DNA of 64,000 nt from Nautilus pompilius (lineage: Eukaryota; Mollusca; Cephalopoda; Nautilida; Nautilidae). The position numbers and the translations under genes were made by a program. The stretch spans positions 124,001 through 188,000 of the forward strand of contig JACATO010001096.1 of the NCBI GenBank assembly GCA_018389105.1, given 5' to 3'. Shown piece after piece: positions 1 to 13,831 of the stretch (position 1 is its first letter; every line of letters starts with the position of its first letter). The notes beneath the pieces are model-generated. The model had not been told where the DNA came from and made no database searches. It saw only the letters and a program-made list of their open reading frames with translations.

Positions 1-1167
1 AAGACTTAAAGGTGCCCCACCGATTACGGTAATTACCTGGAAAATATTGCATGCGGAGATTTCAATTAGTTTTGAAAATCTTGCTAACTGCTTCCTTGGT
101 CAATATTAGAGTCAAGGACGGAAAGAGAAAGTGACGCGCTGAGCAATATCCATCAACTTTCCGAGAGTCAGAAGAATGGTAGAGGTGTTTTTTTCTGTAA
201 CCAACCTCCCGAGTTTTCCGCAGCAGTCCAAAACAACTTACTTTCATTTTTATTCTTTACCTTGCAGAAGTAGGGCATGCTGGGTAACTGTTCTTGCTTT
301 ACCAAGTATTTCTTTTGCCGCTTCAAACTCAAGTCTGAGCTATGTATAGCAGGGGTAAGAATGAGGTTACATTCAGTAAAATAATACAGAAAGTACACGT
401 CTGATTGTCAGGGCCTTTGGTCACCGAGAGGTGCACTGTCCATATTCTTAGCGGCCATTTTACATTAAAAATATCAAAAAGAAAGCGTTTAAGATTTTAA
501 AGGTAGCAATGTTACTGAACCTCTGTGTGATCGCCCTCCACCAGAAGAACACGCACAGGATACTGTGATCTTATCTCGTGACATTCTATCGATTAAGTCA
601 AACACTTTTTAAAATGAATCTATAGCAAACCGCACTACACCATCGCCTAAATCGAAGTAATCGATACTCAGAAAATTATTTGCAGTTATCTTGCACGAGA
701 CAGACGGAAGAAAAATTCACTACTTAACATTTAAACTGTAAACAGTTGATATTTATATTTCAAATAAACGTTTTCTCTGATACACGGTAAACCACGTGAT
801 CCCATACGTCACAGATGCGTAGTCGTCGGAGATTGAGCTTTCACTGTAACACAGGAATATATGTAAGACAAGGGGGGATTTTGCAAAAAAGATAAAGCTA
901 CCAAAAAAGAGAAACAATGAGCGGACGAAACTAATATTATTACTCCTAAAAAACATTTTCGTAAAGTTTAAAAAATAAGCAAAACATTGATTGCTGCGGT
1001 GGTTTAATCTGATTTACCGTGGATTCCTTGTGCTTTCCATCACGTCCGAATTGGACGCCGCCACAACATCTGGTGGGCGGGGTTGGAGAAAAGCATATTT
1101 CTCCATAGAGCGAAATAAACCCAGGGTCCCCCTAGAACACTGCCCATATAAAAGCTAGTTGTTGCTT

Positions 1168-1185
1168 TGTGTGTGTGTGTGTGTG
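1168..1185. repeat. (GT)n microsatellite
   Basis: About nine uninterrupted GT dinucleotides. It is a simple-sequence repeat with no other recognisable context. Confidence 0.9.
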
Positions 1186-3846
1186 GTAAATGTATAAATT
1201 TTTTAATCAGGGAGAAACTAAATCAGATTTCCGAGTTACGCGAGAGCTTGTCGCCGTCTCGGGGATCGTTCACCGCTGGGGTGAGATCTCGAATTACGCG
1301 GCTCTGTTAGTTCTGACACCAGCATAATGAAGTGATTAGCCGCACACCGACGGCCTGCTACACGCTTTCATCCCCAGTAAGTGCATAATACCTCCCCCCC
1401 CCCCACAAAAGGAATTTGCTTGCGTCGACCTTTCATTTGTTCCCTGACCGAGTTAATTATTTCCTTGGAGTCATAAATGCGTACGCGCAAAAGCTGTGCT
1501 TCGTTTTCCTCGACATTTATAAAAGATTCCTTTTATTGCCCGGCCTGGTTCGCGTTAATTGTTTCGCCTTATTCCCGCACACCAATCAATGCAGGGGCCG
1601 ATAGGGAAGACGGTGGAATGCAATTTCCGCAACTCCAAACGCGACTACAGAACCGTTGAGCGGGTTGTCAGCAGAGACGGGGAAACAGGTGCCTGGGGGT
1701 GGGGGGTGTGGTGTCTGGTGAAAGAGCGTTAGCCTCGCTGCCTGGTGATGTCGGCCGCCTGTTATCCCGTTCATTTTCTACAGTGGACTGCACGAGACTA
1801 CCTGTCGGTCCAAACGAGGATGTAAGTTGCTGCGAAGACGGACATTAAGCTACCAGTCGGACGAATCGACTCCCAGCCGTTCGATCTCAGTTCCTTTGTC
1901 TACGCCGAGTTTTCTGTTAGCGGCCCGGGACCTCTGTAGACTGGAATTCCTTGGGAAGGGTGCGCGAACCTATGGAACTTCTGGGGCCGAAAGATTTGTA
2001 CGGGTAGAAATTAACTCTTTGCTTTTGACCCTGCAAAGGTAAAGCGAACGACGAGCTTCGTGATTTGGGCAAACTGAAGAATTGTGGGGTCGGCACCGGG
2101 CCCATGCTGCGCTGAGAATTCAATTCTGGTCGATTTGGAAACCAAGAAAGCGTCGGCTCTTGGATCTTGAGAACAGATTACAGCAAAAACAATAAATACC
2201 GGAAAACAAAAAGTTGTATAAAAATTCATTTTGAAATAGTTTAAAAATATTTTAAAATTGCCATTTACATTTTACGGCTTATATTATAACTTAACTTAAA
2301 CTAATTAGAATGCATTTTACGTTTTTAAAATTTCATTTTAATTCAAAACTTTCGACCTTTTAAATATCATCTCGGACTAAGTTTATGCTGACTTATAAAG
2401 TCAAATAACCGATTAATAATTTTTTTAAAAAAGACTATTTTTAAAATTATCCCAGCAGAATATCGATTGGCTGCGATCCGCGGCGTAGATGCCGCATTCG
2501 GGCTTCTTGAGAGAAACCTAACAAAACTGAAAGCTAATTTGTAGAAGTGATTTCCAAGAATACCGTTCATCTATTCGCCAGAGAAACTCACACTTAAAAC
2601 GAGGAGCATCTACCGATCGAATCTGTCAGCGGCTTTAAGCTGCGTGTGAAGAATGCAGGGTCACCTGGGAAAGTCAGAAAATGGTAAGTTTATTCTGAGA
2701 GGAATACCGACCGGAACTGTTTCATGCGATGTTGCTGTTGGGGTTTCCTCCACCCACTCCTAGACTAATGGACCAGCCTGTTTTGCGGAGCGGTGCGCGA
2801 AAGCTGGAGGTCCGGAGTCTACACAAAGAGGCCAACCTGTCGGAAATTAATGGCGGAGCTGTTGGCGGGTCTTTCTTGGAAAACAAACAAAAGTCTTCCG
2901 ACCTTTTTTCTTCCATACCAGTGATAATAATTTTTTTTAAAAAATACTCACACCCAGGTAGCGATCGGTGTCTTTCTGAGATAATTCCAGGCGGAGGGTA
3001 AAAAGCTGAGATCCAGAATTGAGGGACGAATCTCAAAACTCCACAGTTCGATTGTTTAGCGAGATTTTTAAAAAAATGGTAAAAGTTTACACTTTATAAA
3101 GGAACCAAGCAAAATATTTTATTCTAAAATGAAATTAAATTGCTTTTTTTTATATCAAAAACAGACAAAGAAAAATTATTCATTTAGTTTTCTTTGGTGA
3201 TTGTAGAAGAAAAACAGAAGTAGAGTCGGGGCTGGAGGGGACCAGACCCCAGATTTTCTCGAAAAAATACAAGCAAATGGTAGAGCGAGACTGGAACAGA
3301 AGGCAATTTAGAAATAAAATTTTTTAAATCTGTTAGCGGCTCTCGTCGGTACTTTACGATGCCAGTACTGATTTATTGATGGCTTCTGTTCTGCGTTTGA
3401 ATAATTAACGGCAGTTACTTGGCATTTTTAGTCTTATTTACAGTCGTTAAACAAACATCCGCCACGTATATAAACAAACGACAACGATACTAACTGCTTG
3501 GTACTCACATTTAGTGACATCGGTGAAAATGATCCATGCTTCTATGTAGATACCGCAAAGCGATTTATAGTCTTTTTGAATGTTTCTTCCTTTAATGTCT
3601 GGGTAGTTCAGCTTTAAATTCCCCGTTCCGAAAGTGGGACGGAGACTGGAGCCGGTTTCTCGAAAGCTGTCCTGCCGAACTGCGGTAGCGTTGACAGTCC
3701 CGTCTACAGGTGGCGACCAGCTACCGACCGACTGCAGAAATGGGCCACCCGACTCTGACGGGAAGAGAGCGCCACCTGCCGGACAGAGAGGCTGCCCGGG
3801 CGCTTAAATTGCACGGCGATTATTAATTTGTCGGCGTCCCAGCGGA

Positions 3847-3878
3847 GTGTGTGTGTGTGTTGTGTGTGTGGGGGGGGT
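3847..3878. repeat. (GT)n microsatellite with G-run
   Basis: GT repeats interrupted once by TT and followed by a run of seven to eight G. It sits in a CpG-rich patch (about 3650-4000). Confidence 0.85.
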
Positions 3879-6800
3879 ATTATCGTCTCTCGGCGGACTC
3901 CTGAAGCGAAAATAACGAGAAGTCGCTGCAGGGTGCCCGCCGAGGGGGTTATGAGTGGGCGTGGTCAGAGGGGGGTCAGACCCGCGCGCGAGAATACGTC
4001 ACTTCTAAAAATACCCACAGCCGATCGAGTCGTCGTTTTAAAAATAATTTGAAAAAAAAAAAAAAAACATTTAAGAATTTCCCCCCCGAATTCAAATCTT
4101 CGTTTAATTTGGCAACTTTTTCAAAACAAAAGGTCAAGAAAACGAAAACCTAAAGAGGTTTACGGGGATATAGATGGCAAACAGTCAAATGGCTTTCCTT
4201 AAATACTTCTTCCGGAGTTTATTGGCGACGTGCGTCTGTATAATGGCCGGCCACGAACAACAGTCCCGCTCAGACTATTGTTAGCTGTCTCAACGAATGG
4301 CACGTGGCAGATTTAGGTGCCCGCCGCCGAGTAACCATCCTCGGACCGACAAAGACCGGCTAAGCCATCGAGAGAGAAAGTGCGCCGGACGTCGCTTGCG
4401 TTACGCATGCGCTTCTCGTTCGGAACGAGCACGTGCTGGGTATTTACGAGCGCGCGCGCGCGGGTGGGGGTCAGGGAAGATCACTGGACAAGAGGGAAAA
4501 AATCTAAGAATAAAACGGTGGCTACTGCTGTTCAGCGTATTCCGAGTCGGCTTTAAAATAATGAGCCGGTGAATGTAATCAACAGTGGGAAGATCATCCG
4601 AAGCTTTTTTTAAAACAAGTTTTTTTTTTTGGTTCTTCACCGAGGAGTCATCGAACCTAATTAAATAATAAAGGCTTAAAATATACGAAAGTTAGATATT
4701 CCTTGGCCAGGAGTTTTTGGTACTTTATGTTTTTTTATATGCGTACGTAAATAATGTGACCTCACATTCCGACCTCCCTTCGTGATAAAACTGCTGATAG
4801 TAGTTGCCTCCCTTTGTTTTGAGGGCCGGTGACGGGAAGTGATTATTTCTGTGCACACTTCCATCACACTGATACAATTTACCTAAATATTAAAAAAAAC
4901 AAACACAACAACATTTTGATGTATTAGTAGTTTAATTTAAAATTAATTTTCTCGAACTTTGATTTACATCTTAAATCTTTGATAAGAGACTAATCCCGTG
5001 AATGTGGCTTTAGTTTTATTTAAGAGTTACGTTACCAGGAAGTTAACGGTGAAAGGTGTGTAGAATACTATTATATTTTAATTAGAAATCTACAGCACCC
5101 GGTAATTCAAAAGATCCATGTTCCTAGCTGTTTGTTCCGTCTTTCTTGCTCTCATGATCCTGTTACCACGAAACAGCGGAACTTTCCGATTAGGGCAACA
5201 GCTGCTGAAACATCTGTTCTTTTCCGTCTTCACGTTTTCATCTCTTTTATTGGATTATTGGATGATCGACGCAAGGTTCATCACAGCTCCCCCTTCTCCT
5301 GTTTGGATATTTGAGGTCAGCTGCTGCAGACATCAAAGCGAAACGTGGGCAAGAAGTGGGAAATTCCCGGAACCTGGTTAGTTCTTTGAATCTGCTAGGA
5401 AAATATGGAGACGTTTCTATGTTAATTTCGTGCGCCCTCAAGCGTAACGGAACTAATAACTGTGTTGGCTTCTTTCAAATCAACCCCCCACCACCCAGCC
5501 TGCATTCGTCTGTGTTCAAGAGTCCAGCAGAAATGTGAAACACGGAGGAAACTGAACCTTACAAACAAAGGGACGGTCCGTGAAGTTTCTCTTGCTTTTC
5601 TTGGTCCATTGTAAAACTCAGATTACGTGAAGTCAGTTAGGCGTCTCCGCCGGGGTAGAATCTCAAAGTGTGTAAACACAACACGAGCTCCAGAAATAGC
5701 AAAATTAACATTTCAGAAGTTTTTTTTCCCCCCTTTCTCTTGTTGACTCTTGTCAGTTACTCGCCATACGTTCTCACCTTTTTGTCTACGCCTCCATCAG
5801 CGCCTTCGCCATAGATGGCAAACTTTCTTTTCTTCACACAGAGATATTGGCGAAATCAGAGAACCATCCCCGACTGACTCCTCACTGCAGCCAGTCTTTG
5901 GCTTTTTGTTTGTGTATTTATATGCACTTCAATACCATTTTAAGTTATGCGAAGAGTAAGGGTTTAAAATAAATACATGCAATACAGAATAATAATAATA
6001 GACCGGTCTACTCTACTGACTCAGGAATTATTTTCCTGAATTGTGTTGAGAATTTGTTTCAGAAACCAGAAGATTTGATTTTGTTGTCAAGGACGAGTTT
6101 CCTCCCCTGACAGACCAGCCTTGTGGTACCATTAGTGAACATTGCAAGAACTGTCCTCTCTGCGAGCGATTTGACTCACTCATGAGAACACCAGATTCCC
6201 CGACCCACTCACCAGCTGTGGTGTGCAGCCATTGTCAGATATTTCTGGTTAGAAACCGATCGCGACTGACCCTTTAACGTCCGGTCAGGCTACAGATCGA
6301 TGAAACCACACTGGACCAGACCCGTTCCACGGTACAGAGACTGAACTCCATTTGATGACAAAAATCAGACCCGCAGAAGGTCCCGTCCTCGAATTACTGA
6401 AACACGTCGAGGGTTCTAATTCTAGTGGGATTCCAGGTGTTCACCGGGAACTTTAATTCAGTTCTGTGTTATTCCACACAGGTGCAGCTGCGTGGTGGTT
6501 TGTATTAAGATGGTAGGAAATAGGAGGATGTCTTTATATTTAACTGTATCCTTTCCTCACACCAACATTCTGCCAACCAGCTGGCCTGTGGCGCAGAGTA
6601 AACAAGGAACATGAACACTTTAAAATTTTTTCCATTGCTTCCCTCAACAAATGCTGGCGAGCGACGAAAGTCGTACGAGAGATCTTCGTTTTTCGACACA
6701 AGATTAAACCCACACGGTTAGCTAGTGAAGAGGAAGAGCAAGACGCCATGTCAGACAGGTGCGCCAGAGCCAGTCCTGGTTCTCACCCCCTGGCGGTCTA

Positions 6801-8218
6801 TCACGAGGCGTCGCCTTGATGACAGGTGACATCAGAGTTTATTTGGATCGCATCACCCGAAACTTTAAGAATCGTTAGTTGCCAACTTCTAGACTCTGGC
6901 CTTTTAATTTCCCCGAAATCCATTCAAAATCTACTTCATTTTAATAATTCTGTTATTTTTAATGGATCATTGAGAAATTTATTATCAAATTATTATCCCC
7001 CATGGTAAGTAATTCTAGACAGGTCTCTCACCGAAATATTCGCACCTCAGACCGACAGTGAATAACCGGTCAGTAAATCGCTATCGTTCTGCCTATTTAC
7101 ATTTTACATATTTTTAAAAAAATATATAAAAACTGTTAAATACAAATAGAAAAAATTTTAATTAGCAATGTTTAAGCAGGATTTTGTAATTACCAGCTAA
7201 CGGTATTTCTAGAGGGGATATTACTGGGGACATCGAGAATGTTCATTTCACTGATACTGTATCTTAACCTCAAGTTTAAGCCCCCCCTTTTTGTTGCGCA
7301 TAACTGGACTTGTGAGGGATTATATATGTATATACATCGTTATATAAACTATATTCAGCTTAAGATATATTACTTTTATAAAATATCAGCACACAAGGCG
7401 ATACACCGTCTGGAACTCCGCGCTAGCGTCATACATTATTTAACAGCAGGAAAAGTGTATCGATGACATTTGCTTAAATTCCTTCTCTGTTAATAGCGTT
7501 TTTGGGGGCTCACTTTTACTTTCACCTGTCTCCACGGTGAACTGACTGCTGAAAGCTTTCTAGGACAAAAGCAACAAACCATCGACGGGTTTCCGAATTC
7601 CAGGAAGTGGCACGTCGCACGTGCTTATTGTTCATTCAACAACAGATGTTCTCTGTTAAATTTTGGCGAGACAGCCAAACCATGACTTAAATATATGCCT
7701 ACCTTTGTATATAATAAATATTACAAACTTTCTGCCCTTAGATCGATAACTTTTCCCTAGTTTTGTTTAGATCAGCTGTTCTTACCCATTCCACGTTTCT
7801 TTTAATACAAAATATATTTGTGCTCCAGTCAGTGATACCGTGCAAAATGTTGTGGCGAGTTATTATTATGTTTTTGTAAATCTTGGGAATATTTGAAGAA
7901 GAAGACATTGTCCACGGTACCTGAAACAGTTACGGTCAAGGTCATTATTTACCCACAGAACAGAACACTCACGTGACAGCTCCTGCAAGATCCGTGACTA
8001 ACCACTAAGGTTCTCTCCCTATAGTATGGTGTTAAAAAAAGGGGTTCGCTATTAACCACGTGAAAAAGCGGTTGTTGTACGGGAGCTCGGACTGAGCTAA
8101 ATGGGGACGCGAAACATTCGACGGTAACCCGATGTCTCTTTCTTCCCTGATGCATGTTCACTAAGAGATATCATTTACTTTAAGTACATTCTAACACGAG
8201 AACTGCGTTAGGGGAATT

Positions 8219-8362
8219 CCGACTAACTGGTGGTCAGTCTACTAGACTGCCATTGGTGATGACTCGTGTTCGAATCCAGATCGCATTGGCTCGCTCTCTT
8301 CCCGCTCTTCTTTACCAGCTATCCCTTTGCTTTTCTCCAATATCTAAAAAAAAAAAAAAAAA
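8219..8362 (+). repeat. tRNA-derived SINE with poly(A) tail
   Basis: The first 70 bases have the layout of a tRNA gene head. An A-box-like segment (GGTGGTCAGTCTACTAGACTG) is followed about 30 bases later by a good B box (GTGTTCGAATCC, near 8267-8278). A pyrimidine-rich body follows, and the element ends in 17 consecutive A (8346-8362). The flanks 8209-8218 (TAGGGGAATT) and 8363-8372 (TGGGGGACTT) match at 8 of 10 positions and may be an aged target-site duplication. Known biology: tRNA-derived SINEs carry an internal Pol III promoter (A and B boxes) and move with the enzymes of a LINE. I do not recognise the family name. Confidence 0.6.
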
Positions 8363-10100
8363 TGGGGGACTTTAGTAGGGTTCTTTGGCGAATGTGGTAG
8401 AGATCCACTGATATTTCTTGATTGAGTCCCATCTCCATCTCCATACATTGACAGAGGGCCCTGGGGATGGATGTATATTTATGGGCTTTTAATAGCAGCT
8501 TCACCAATAAGTTTCAACAGAATGGCGAACCTTGCAAATTCTTTGAATTTCCTCATGTACTAGCTCAGTAAATTCCAGATCAGCTTTCTCTTTACGCCAA
8601 AACACGTGACTGGCAAGTATGGATATCACCTGCATTGTTTTAAATATTCAGAATGCGCTGAACAGTTAAAGATATTAATCTTATCCAGTTTGGACATTGA
8701 ACAATGTTCAGAGTAATTAAGGCTTTTGGCCGGGTCGACTTAAAATCATTTCCAGTCACCCACAGATATAAACTGGCTGAATTATCAGCATGGCTGATAT
8801 TTAAAAACTGTAGATTTGTAAATGAATAAATTACCAGGTGAAGTTACTGGTTATTCTACCGTAAACCAGTTTAAAAATCAAACCAGCTTGTCTCTTTCTG
8901 TGATGGATTCCTGCGGCCTTGTAGCAGCCGTGACGAGTGCACACTTCGGGAGATTGGTTGTCGTGTCACGCTAACCTGATATTTAAACGGATTCACACGT
9001 TCTCAAACGTGTAAGAAAAAGCAATATTTACTGTTTCTATGTCCAGTGAAGTAGATAAAGCCGGTATGCGTTTTGTCTTTTTTAAAAAAAACAACTCAGT
9101 CCTCCTTGCAGTGTAAGATGTACCCGCTGACCGACGGTCTCCTCTCGCCGCCGCCATGTCTGGCCAGCTTACCCGACCTCCCCTCAGCTCTTCCGCCTCG
9201 ACTTCTACAGGGCTTCCGGATCTCTAGGCTACCGTTTATAATAGCTTCACACTTTACATTCCCGATCAGTTGGATGAGCAAACTTTACTCTCCCGAAGAA
9301 AAGAAAAAAAAGTCGACATTTAGTAAAATAAGAATAAATTTTCCGTTTATATGAATAATCTAATAAACAGCTCGAGTCTTCCAACCCTCCGTCTTTCGGG
9401 TATTTCACATACACCTTCCGGGTTAGGTACACGGGTCTAAAGATGGTTGGCCCAGCCCCTGAGGCAGTCCTATAATAATGATATTTGTTTTATATCTTCA
9501 AGAACAACTCTCGTGGTGTTATTTCGGTAACTAATAATTCACCATCGGCCCACCTTTATTTCGACGCGATGTCTTTTTGTTTCTATAGAACCCTAACCAT
9601 CATAAAACGCGAGTTTGTTTTTTTTATCTAACCCCCACGACGACTGTTTGTGTAGTAAAGCGCCACATTGCGCCTTGACTCTTCGAGGATCTGCTTCAAA
9701 CAGATGCTGTCACTGGCTGACGTTTACTTGTTTCCATGATCACCTTACCTTCTCTGACTTCCGAAATATAATACTAAAGGTTGAAATGCTGATTAATTCC
9801 TTATAAAGACCAGACCGACGGCGCCGCCCCCGAGTATTTCCCTATTGTGTTGCGGTTGTGGTTTGTGCCAGTCTGCAGCGGACTCCACGGTTTTACCCGG
9901 ATCTTCTTACAGGCGGCTGAATAGCGACTACAGTTGGTTATCCGCCCTTGTAGGTGACCAATTCCTGTTTTGTTCGGGTGGCTTGAAGTCCATCGAAAAG
10001 ATCCAACCGATCCTCGATCTGGTTACTGTCAGCTGCCTTCGTCCCTTTAGACCTGGCTGTTGGTAAACTTACTGAAGATCCCTCTTTTGGACACGAGTCG

Positions 10101-10123
10101 CTCTCTCTCTCTCTCTCTCTCTC
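10101..10123. repeat. (CT)n microsatellite
   Basis: About eleven CT dinucleotides ending in CTCGCTCG. Simple-sequence repeat. Confidence 0.9.
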
Positions 10124-11318
10124 GCTCGTTTTATAAGTTTTTATATCTCCTAACCTGTTTACCGCAAGCAACAGTTTTAACAACCAGACAAACCTAATGA
10201 AACCTTAGAATGGCAAACACGCCGGAAGCCAGAACTTATGATATTTCTTGCAGCAAACGTTTCTTTTGTTTATTTCTAGATGCAGAACGCTTCTCAGTTT
10301 TTGTCCTTTTCGTGCCGCTTTCTCCGAGAGAGTCGGCACAAGCACCTGAAACGCACTGCTATTCCGACGAACGACCAGCAGGCTTCTTCCCCTTTGCTAG
10401 ATCAAAACGAGGCGCGGGAGCGAACATGGCGCTCAGCAGCTAACTTCCTAGCGCTCAGTCGTTTGCCACTAATTACCTATTTCCGGGGGGACGAGCAGAA
10501 AACTGGCGCTTCGTCGTTTACACAGGTAAAAATGCTCTCAGAGTTTCATATGTCAATGGTGTGAACGAGTCTGAATATAGATCGGCATGGAAAAGATTGT
10601 TTAAAGAAATATTAGCTCATCTTAGCCTGATGTACATTTACTGCGGGGCTCGTGATCGATGATCAGGTATTTAAAAAAGACACCATCAAATAACACGTGC
10701 ATCACACAAAATATCGTGTTAGCGCGTTGACTGCTTCGAACGGCTACATCTGTAAGGGTTAATTATTTTATAGCCACAGCATTACACCTGTAAGAAGAGT
10801 AATATTATAGTTGGGATCAGACGGTACTAAGTTGTACGTGCCAAGTATTCTAGAATGACCATTGAGAGCTGTGGGAAGACGAACGAGATTCCTCAATGAA
10901 TAAATTTTCATTGTAGGTGAATTTTCTTTTGAACCTTAATGATAAAAACGTTTACATTTTCGTCAATCCGGGAAATCATAAATGCTTTTAAAATTATTAT
11001 AGACGAATTTGGGCTTAACAAATTACTCCAAAAAGATCGATCGGTCTCGATAGAGTTAATTATATTATCTCAACGAAGCAGCAGCTGTAGCTCGTGTAGC
11101 CTATCTATTAGAATTATCGCTCTTGAAGGACATGAAAGAAAGTTTCTAAATAAAGCTTCTTTTTTTTTCCAGGTTATTGACTTCTGGATCCAAACAGTGC
11201 TTCTATAAAGTTCTTACTCGCTAGTATTTTATAAGAGCCATTCTAATTCTTGTTTAACATTTCTCGGCTGTGCTTGCATTGCACATGTAGGACGTAATAA
11301 CAGTGGCTCGTAATACTT

Positions 11319-11337
11319 GCTATTATTATTATTATTA
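11319..11337. repeat. (ATT)n microsatellite
   Basis: Short run of ATT trinucleotides (about five and a half units). Confidence 0.8.
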
Positions 11338-13695
11338 CTGATGGTCAGAAAGTTAGGATTCAACATTGCTCACACATATCGCAAAATAGTTAATCGGGGC
11401 TTCGGTAAAAAAACCGACAAATGCCATGAAACACGTACGTACAACAGATTTAAACAGCTGTTTTCTTTAGAATATTGGGCAATAATAAATCAAATAGCGA
11501 TATTCAAACGCTTCCAGGTTTCTGTGTTAGCAAGATATTTTTCAAGTTAATTGCGAGGTATGTTACAGCTTTAATCCACAGCCTGTGGTACCTTTTTCTG
11601 TAAAACCGTGTGGACTAGCAAGCAGCGGCCATCAACACAACCAGTTCCCGTAAAACTCACTGCCATTTGATGAATTAGCTCTTGAGGGCCTCCAAGACAC
11701 TGGAGAGGGTTTACTGATGTGGAGTAATCCTGCCAATTGATTCCCAATGTCCAACCTGTCGCTCGCGCCGATATAGGCAACTATTTTCTGTGGTGTTTTT
11801 ATTGTTTGTTTTTTTTTTATTAATTAGGGGATAAAGTTATTCAAGTTTAAAATAGATAACAACGGACTACCTTTTATATCTGGGTTTTCTTGGTATATCC
11901 TAAAACCCAGAGACAAAACTTCGCCTGTATCCGTTCAGTATTAACAATTTCTATTGAGCTAGCGGACTACAAGTTTCTTTTCGAAATAAAAAGTGTAATT
12001 TTCAGTTACCTCAATTAATAGAAACACCTAGCAATTTGTCCCAACCCACTATTGCTTTCTGTCAAGTTGTCGTTTTACTACTTCCCATGATTCAGTGCGG
12101 TCCTCCATGCCGATTGCCATGCACAGCGATGCAAGGAGGAACTGAATTTGTATAAAACCTCCTACGTTTCAAGGTGATTCGGTTAGATTACTGTTTATGT
12201 TAACAATATATTTGAGGAAAAACAGAATAAGTACAAACGTTTATGCACAATTTCGTCAATATCAAACCAGCTAAAGATCGCCCCTCATCAATTTGAGATG
12301 TCCATATTGCCAATCCTTGCCGGCTACATTCCTTCTTTAGACATATATTCAGAAATATCTGTTACAAGATAAGCAATATTCGTGCTTAATGCCTTTTCAC
12401 CACACGTAAATCAACCCTAAATTAAAGATGGCTCGTCACAAAGGCGAGAGACATTTATTGCTTTGTAGTTTAAATTTAATCGTAAAATCTGATTCTGGAA
12501 GACGAACGATGGAGTTGGGCGGTAGATCGGACTAGACTTGTATCAGTCGTTTACATAAACTTTCCACGACTGGTGACGGAGCGAGGTATTCGTCAAACAC
12601 TCGGTTTCTCTAAGAGAAATCCAACTGTCACTTGACGCGCCGACTTTCCATCATTCTGTTCCATGTCTAGTGTTCTTCTGTGAACAAATTTACCTGAGCC
12701 AAAACATTTTTTTTTTTTTTTTGGACAAAGCTTCATTTATCTAGAGGTTTCCTGAAGGCTGTAAGTAAGTTACTAGTAGTCGTGCAGACTCGACGCGGCA
12801 CGTGGCGGAAGAGCCCTTGATTCCTTCATCATGGAAATAGATGCTCTCTCTGTAGCTGTGAAGAGTTTGCCTTGTTTCGGAAAGTTCCAAGTTATTTTTC
12901 TATTATTCATTTGCAAGAAAAGAAAAAATGAACAAGAAAATATAAAGTTAGTTTGGACGTACAGTAGTCTTTCCTTGCTGGCAGTAGCAGTGTTTAGTCT
13001 TGCAGAGAATAAGATTATGTTAATTGAACAATTATTTTTGGAACTGTACACATGACCGGAGCTGGCCTTGTACAAGCGTCGCTTTTTGATGGGGGCTCTG
13101 ATCAACGCTGTAGCTCCACTATCCCCGGGACCAAATGTGTACTGCAACTCAACACCACTGCACTTCAGAACAGCCCTTTCGTTGGACTACATCCAGAAGA
13201 TGAAAACACAGAGAGAGTTTTCTAAAAGGTCATTCGTTCAGTTACCTCCAATAATCCTCTACAAGTCAGCCAGTTTAACTTAAAGGGCTCATTCTGCACT
13301 AAGGCCCCTGACCTGTATACGATCTAGCCTGCTTTTGTCAAGAGCTTCGTCCAAGACTGGACCTTTCTACCTACGTTTTCTCCTACCGGGGAGTTTTCCG
13401 TGACGGTCGCAATAACAGACACCGAACTCACTGATCGGTTAACGACTGAATCGATCGGTTTTGTGCTGGGGCTGTCATCTTGCCACCTCTGAGAAGTAGA
13501 GGGAGTCAGGACCGGCGACACCTCGCACCCACTTAGCCACACGCTATACATTCTTAAATATTCCCGTTTGCTGTGTAAAGTTTAAAAAAAAACAGTAAGA
13601 TGAGAAAAGTGGGAATTCCTTATAGTTAATTTAAAATGGTAGACCACAATTGTTGGTAGTTCCTAGCTTTTGTTTTGAAGTTGAAAACATAACCG

Positions 13696-13831
13696 GTTAT
13701 CTCCCTTCATACAGCGCCACCCAACCAATTGCAGGTCTAACAAACATAAATTAATTAAAGACGATGAGTTGACATCAGAAAGTTCTCAACGTTTTTATAC
13801 ATAGAATGTAATCAACTCAGTTATCTCCCTT
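13696..13831 (+). repeat. Two direct copies of GTTATCTCCCTT
   Basis: The 12-mer occurs at 13,696-13,707 and 13,820-13,831 in the same orientation. An 11-base match is at 14,277-14,287, a one-base variant at 15,165-15,176, an ATTATCTCCCT form at 49,990-50,000 and a reverse-strand match at 47,759-47,769. The flanks of the two copies do not align beyond the word, so I cannot define an element. I recall this word being common in molluscan repeats; that is recollection, not a search result. Confidence 0.5.

Larger units (their letters stand above)
1..8218. other. Non-coding stretch, no gene recognised
   Basis: I see no recognisable protein domain on either strand. Open frames are at most about 100 codons and overlap one another on both strands, as expected by chance. 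There is a GT microsatellite at 1168-1185, a poly-C run near 1392-1404, a second GT/G-rich tract at 3847-3878, an A14 run near 4056 and an alternating GC run near 4450. Base composition is mostly AT-rich, but 3650-4000 and 4300-4460 are GC- and CpG-rich and could be small CpG islands or regulatory DNA. No TATA/start/splice combination defines a promoter. Confidence 0.6.
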
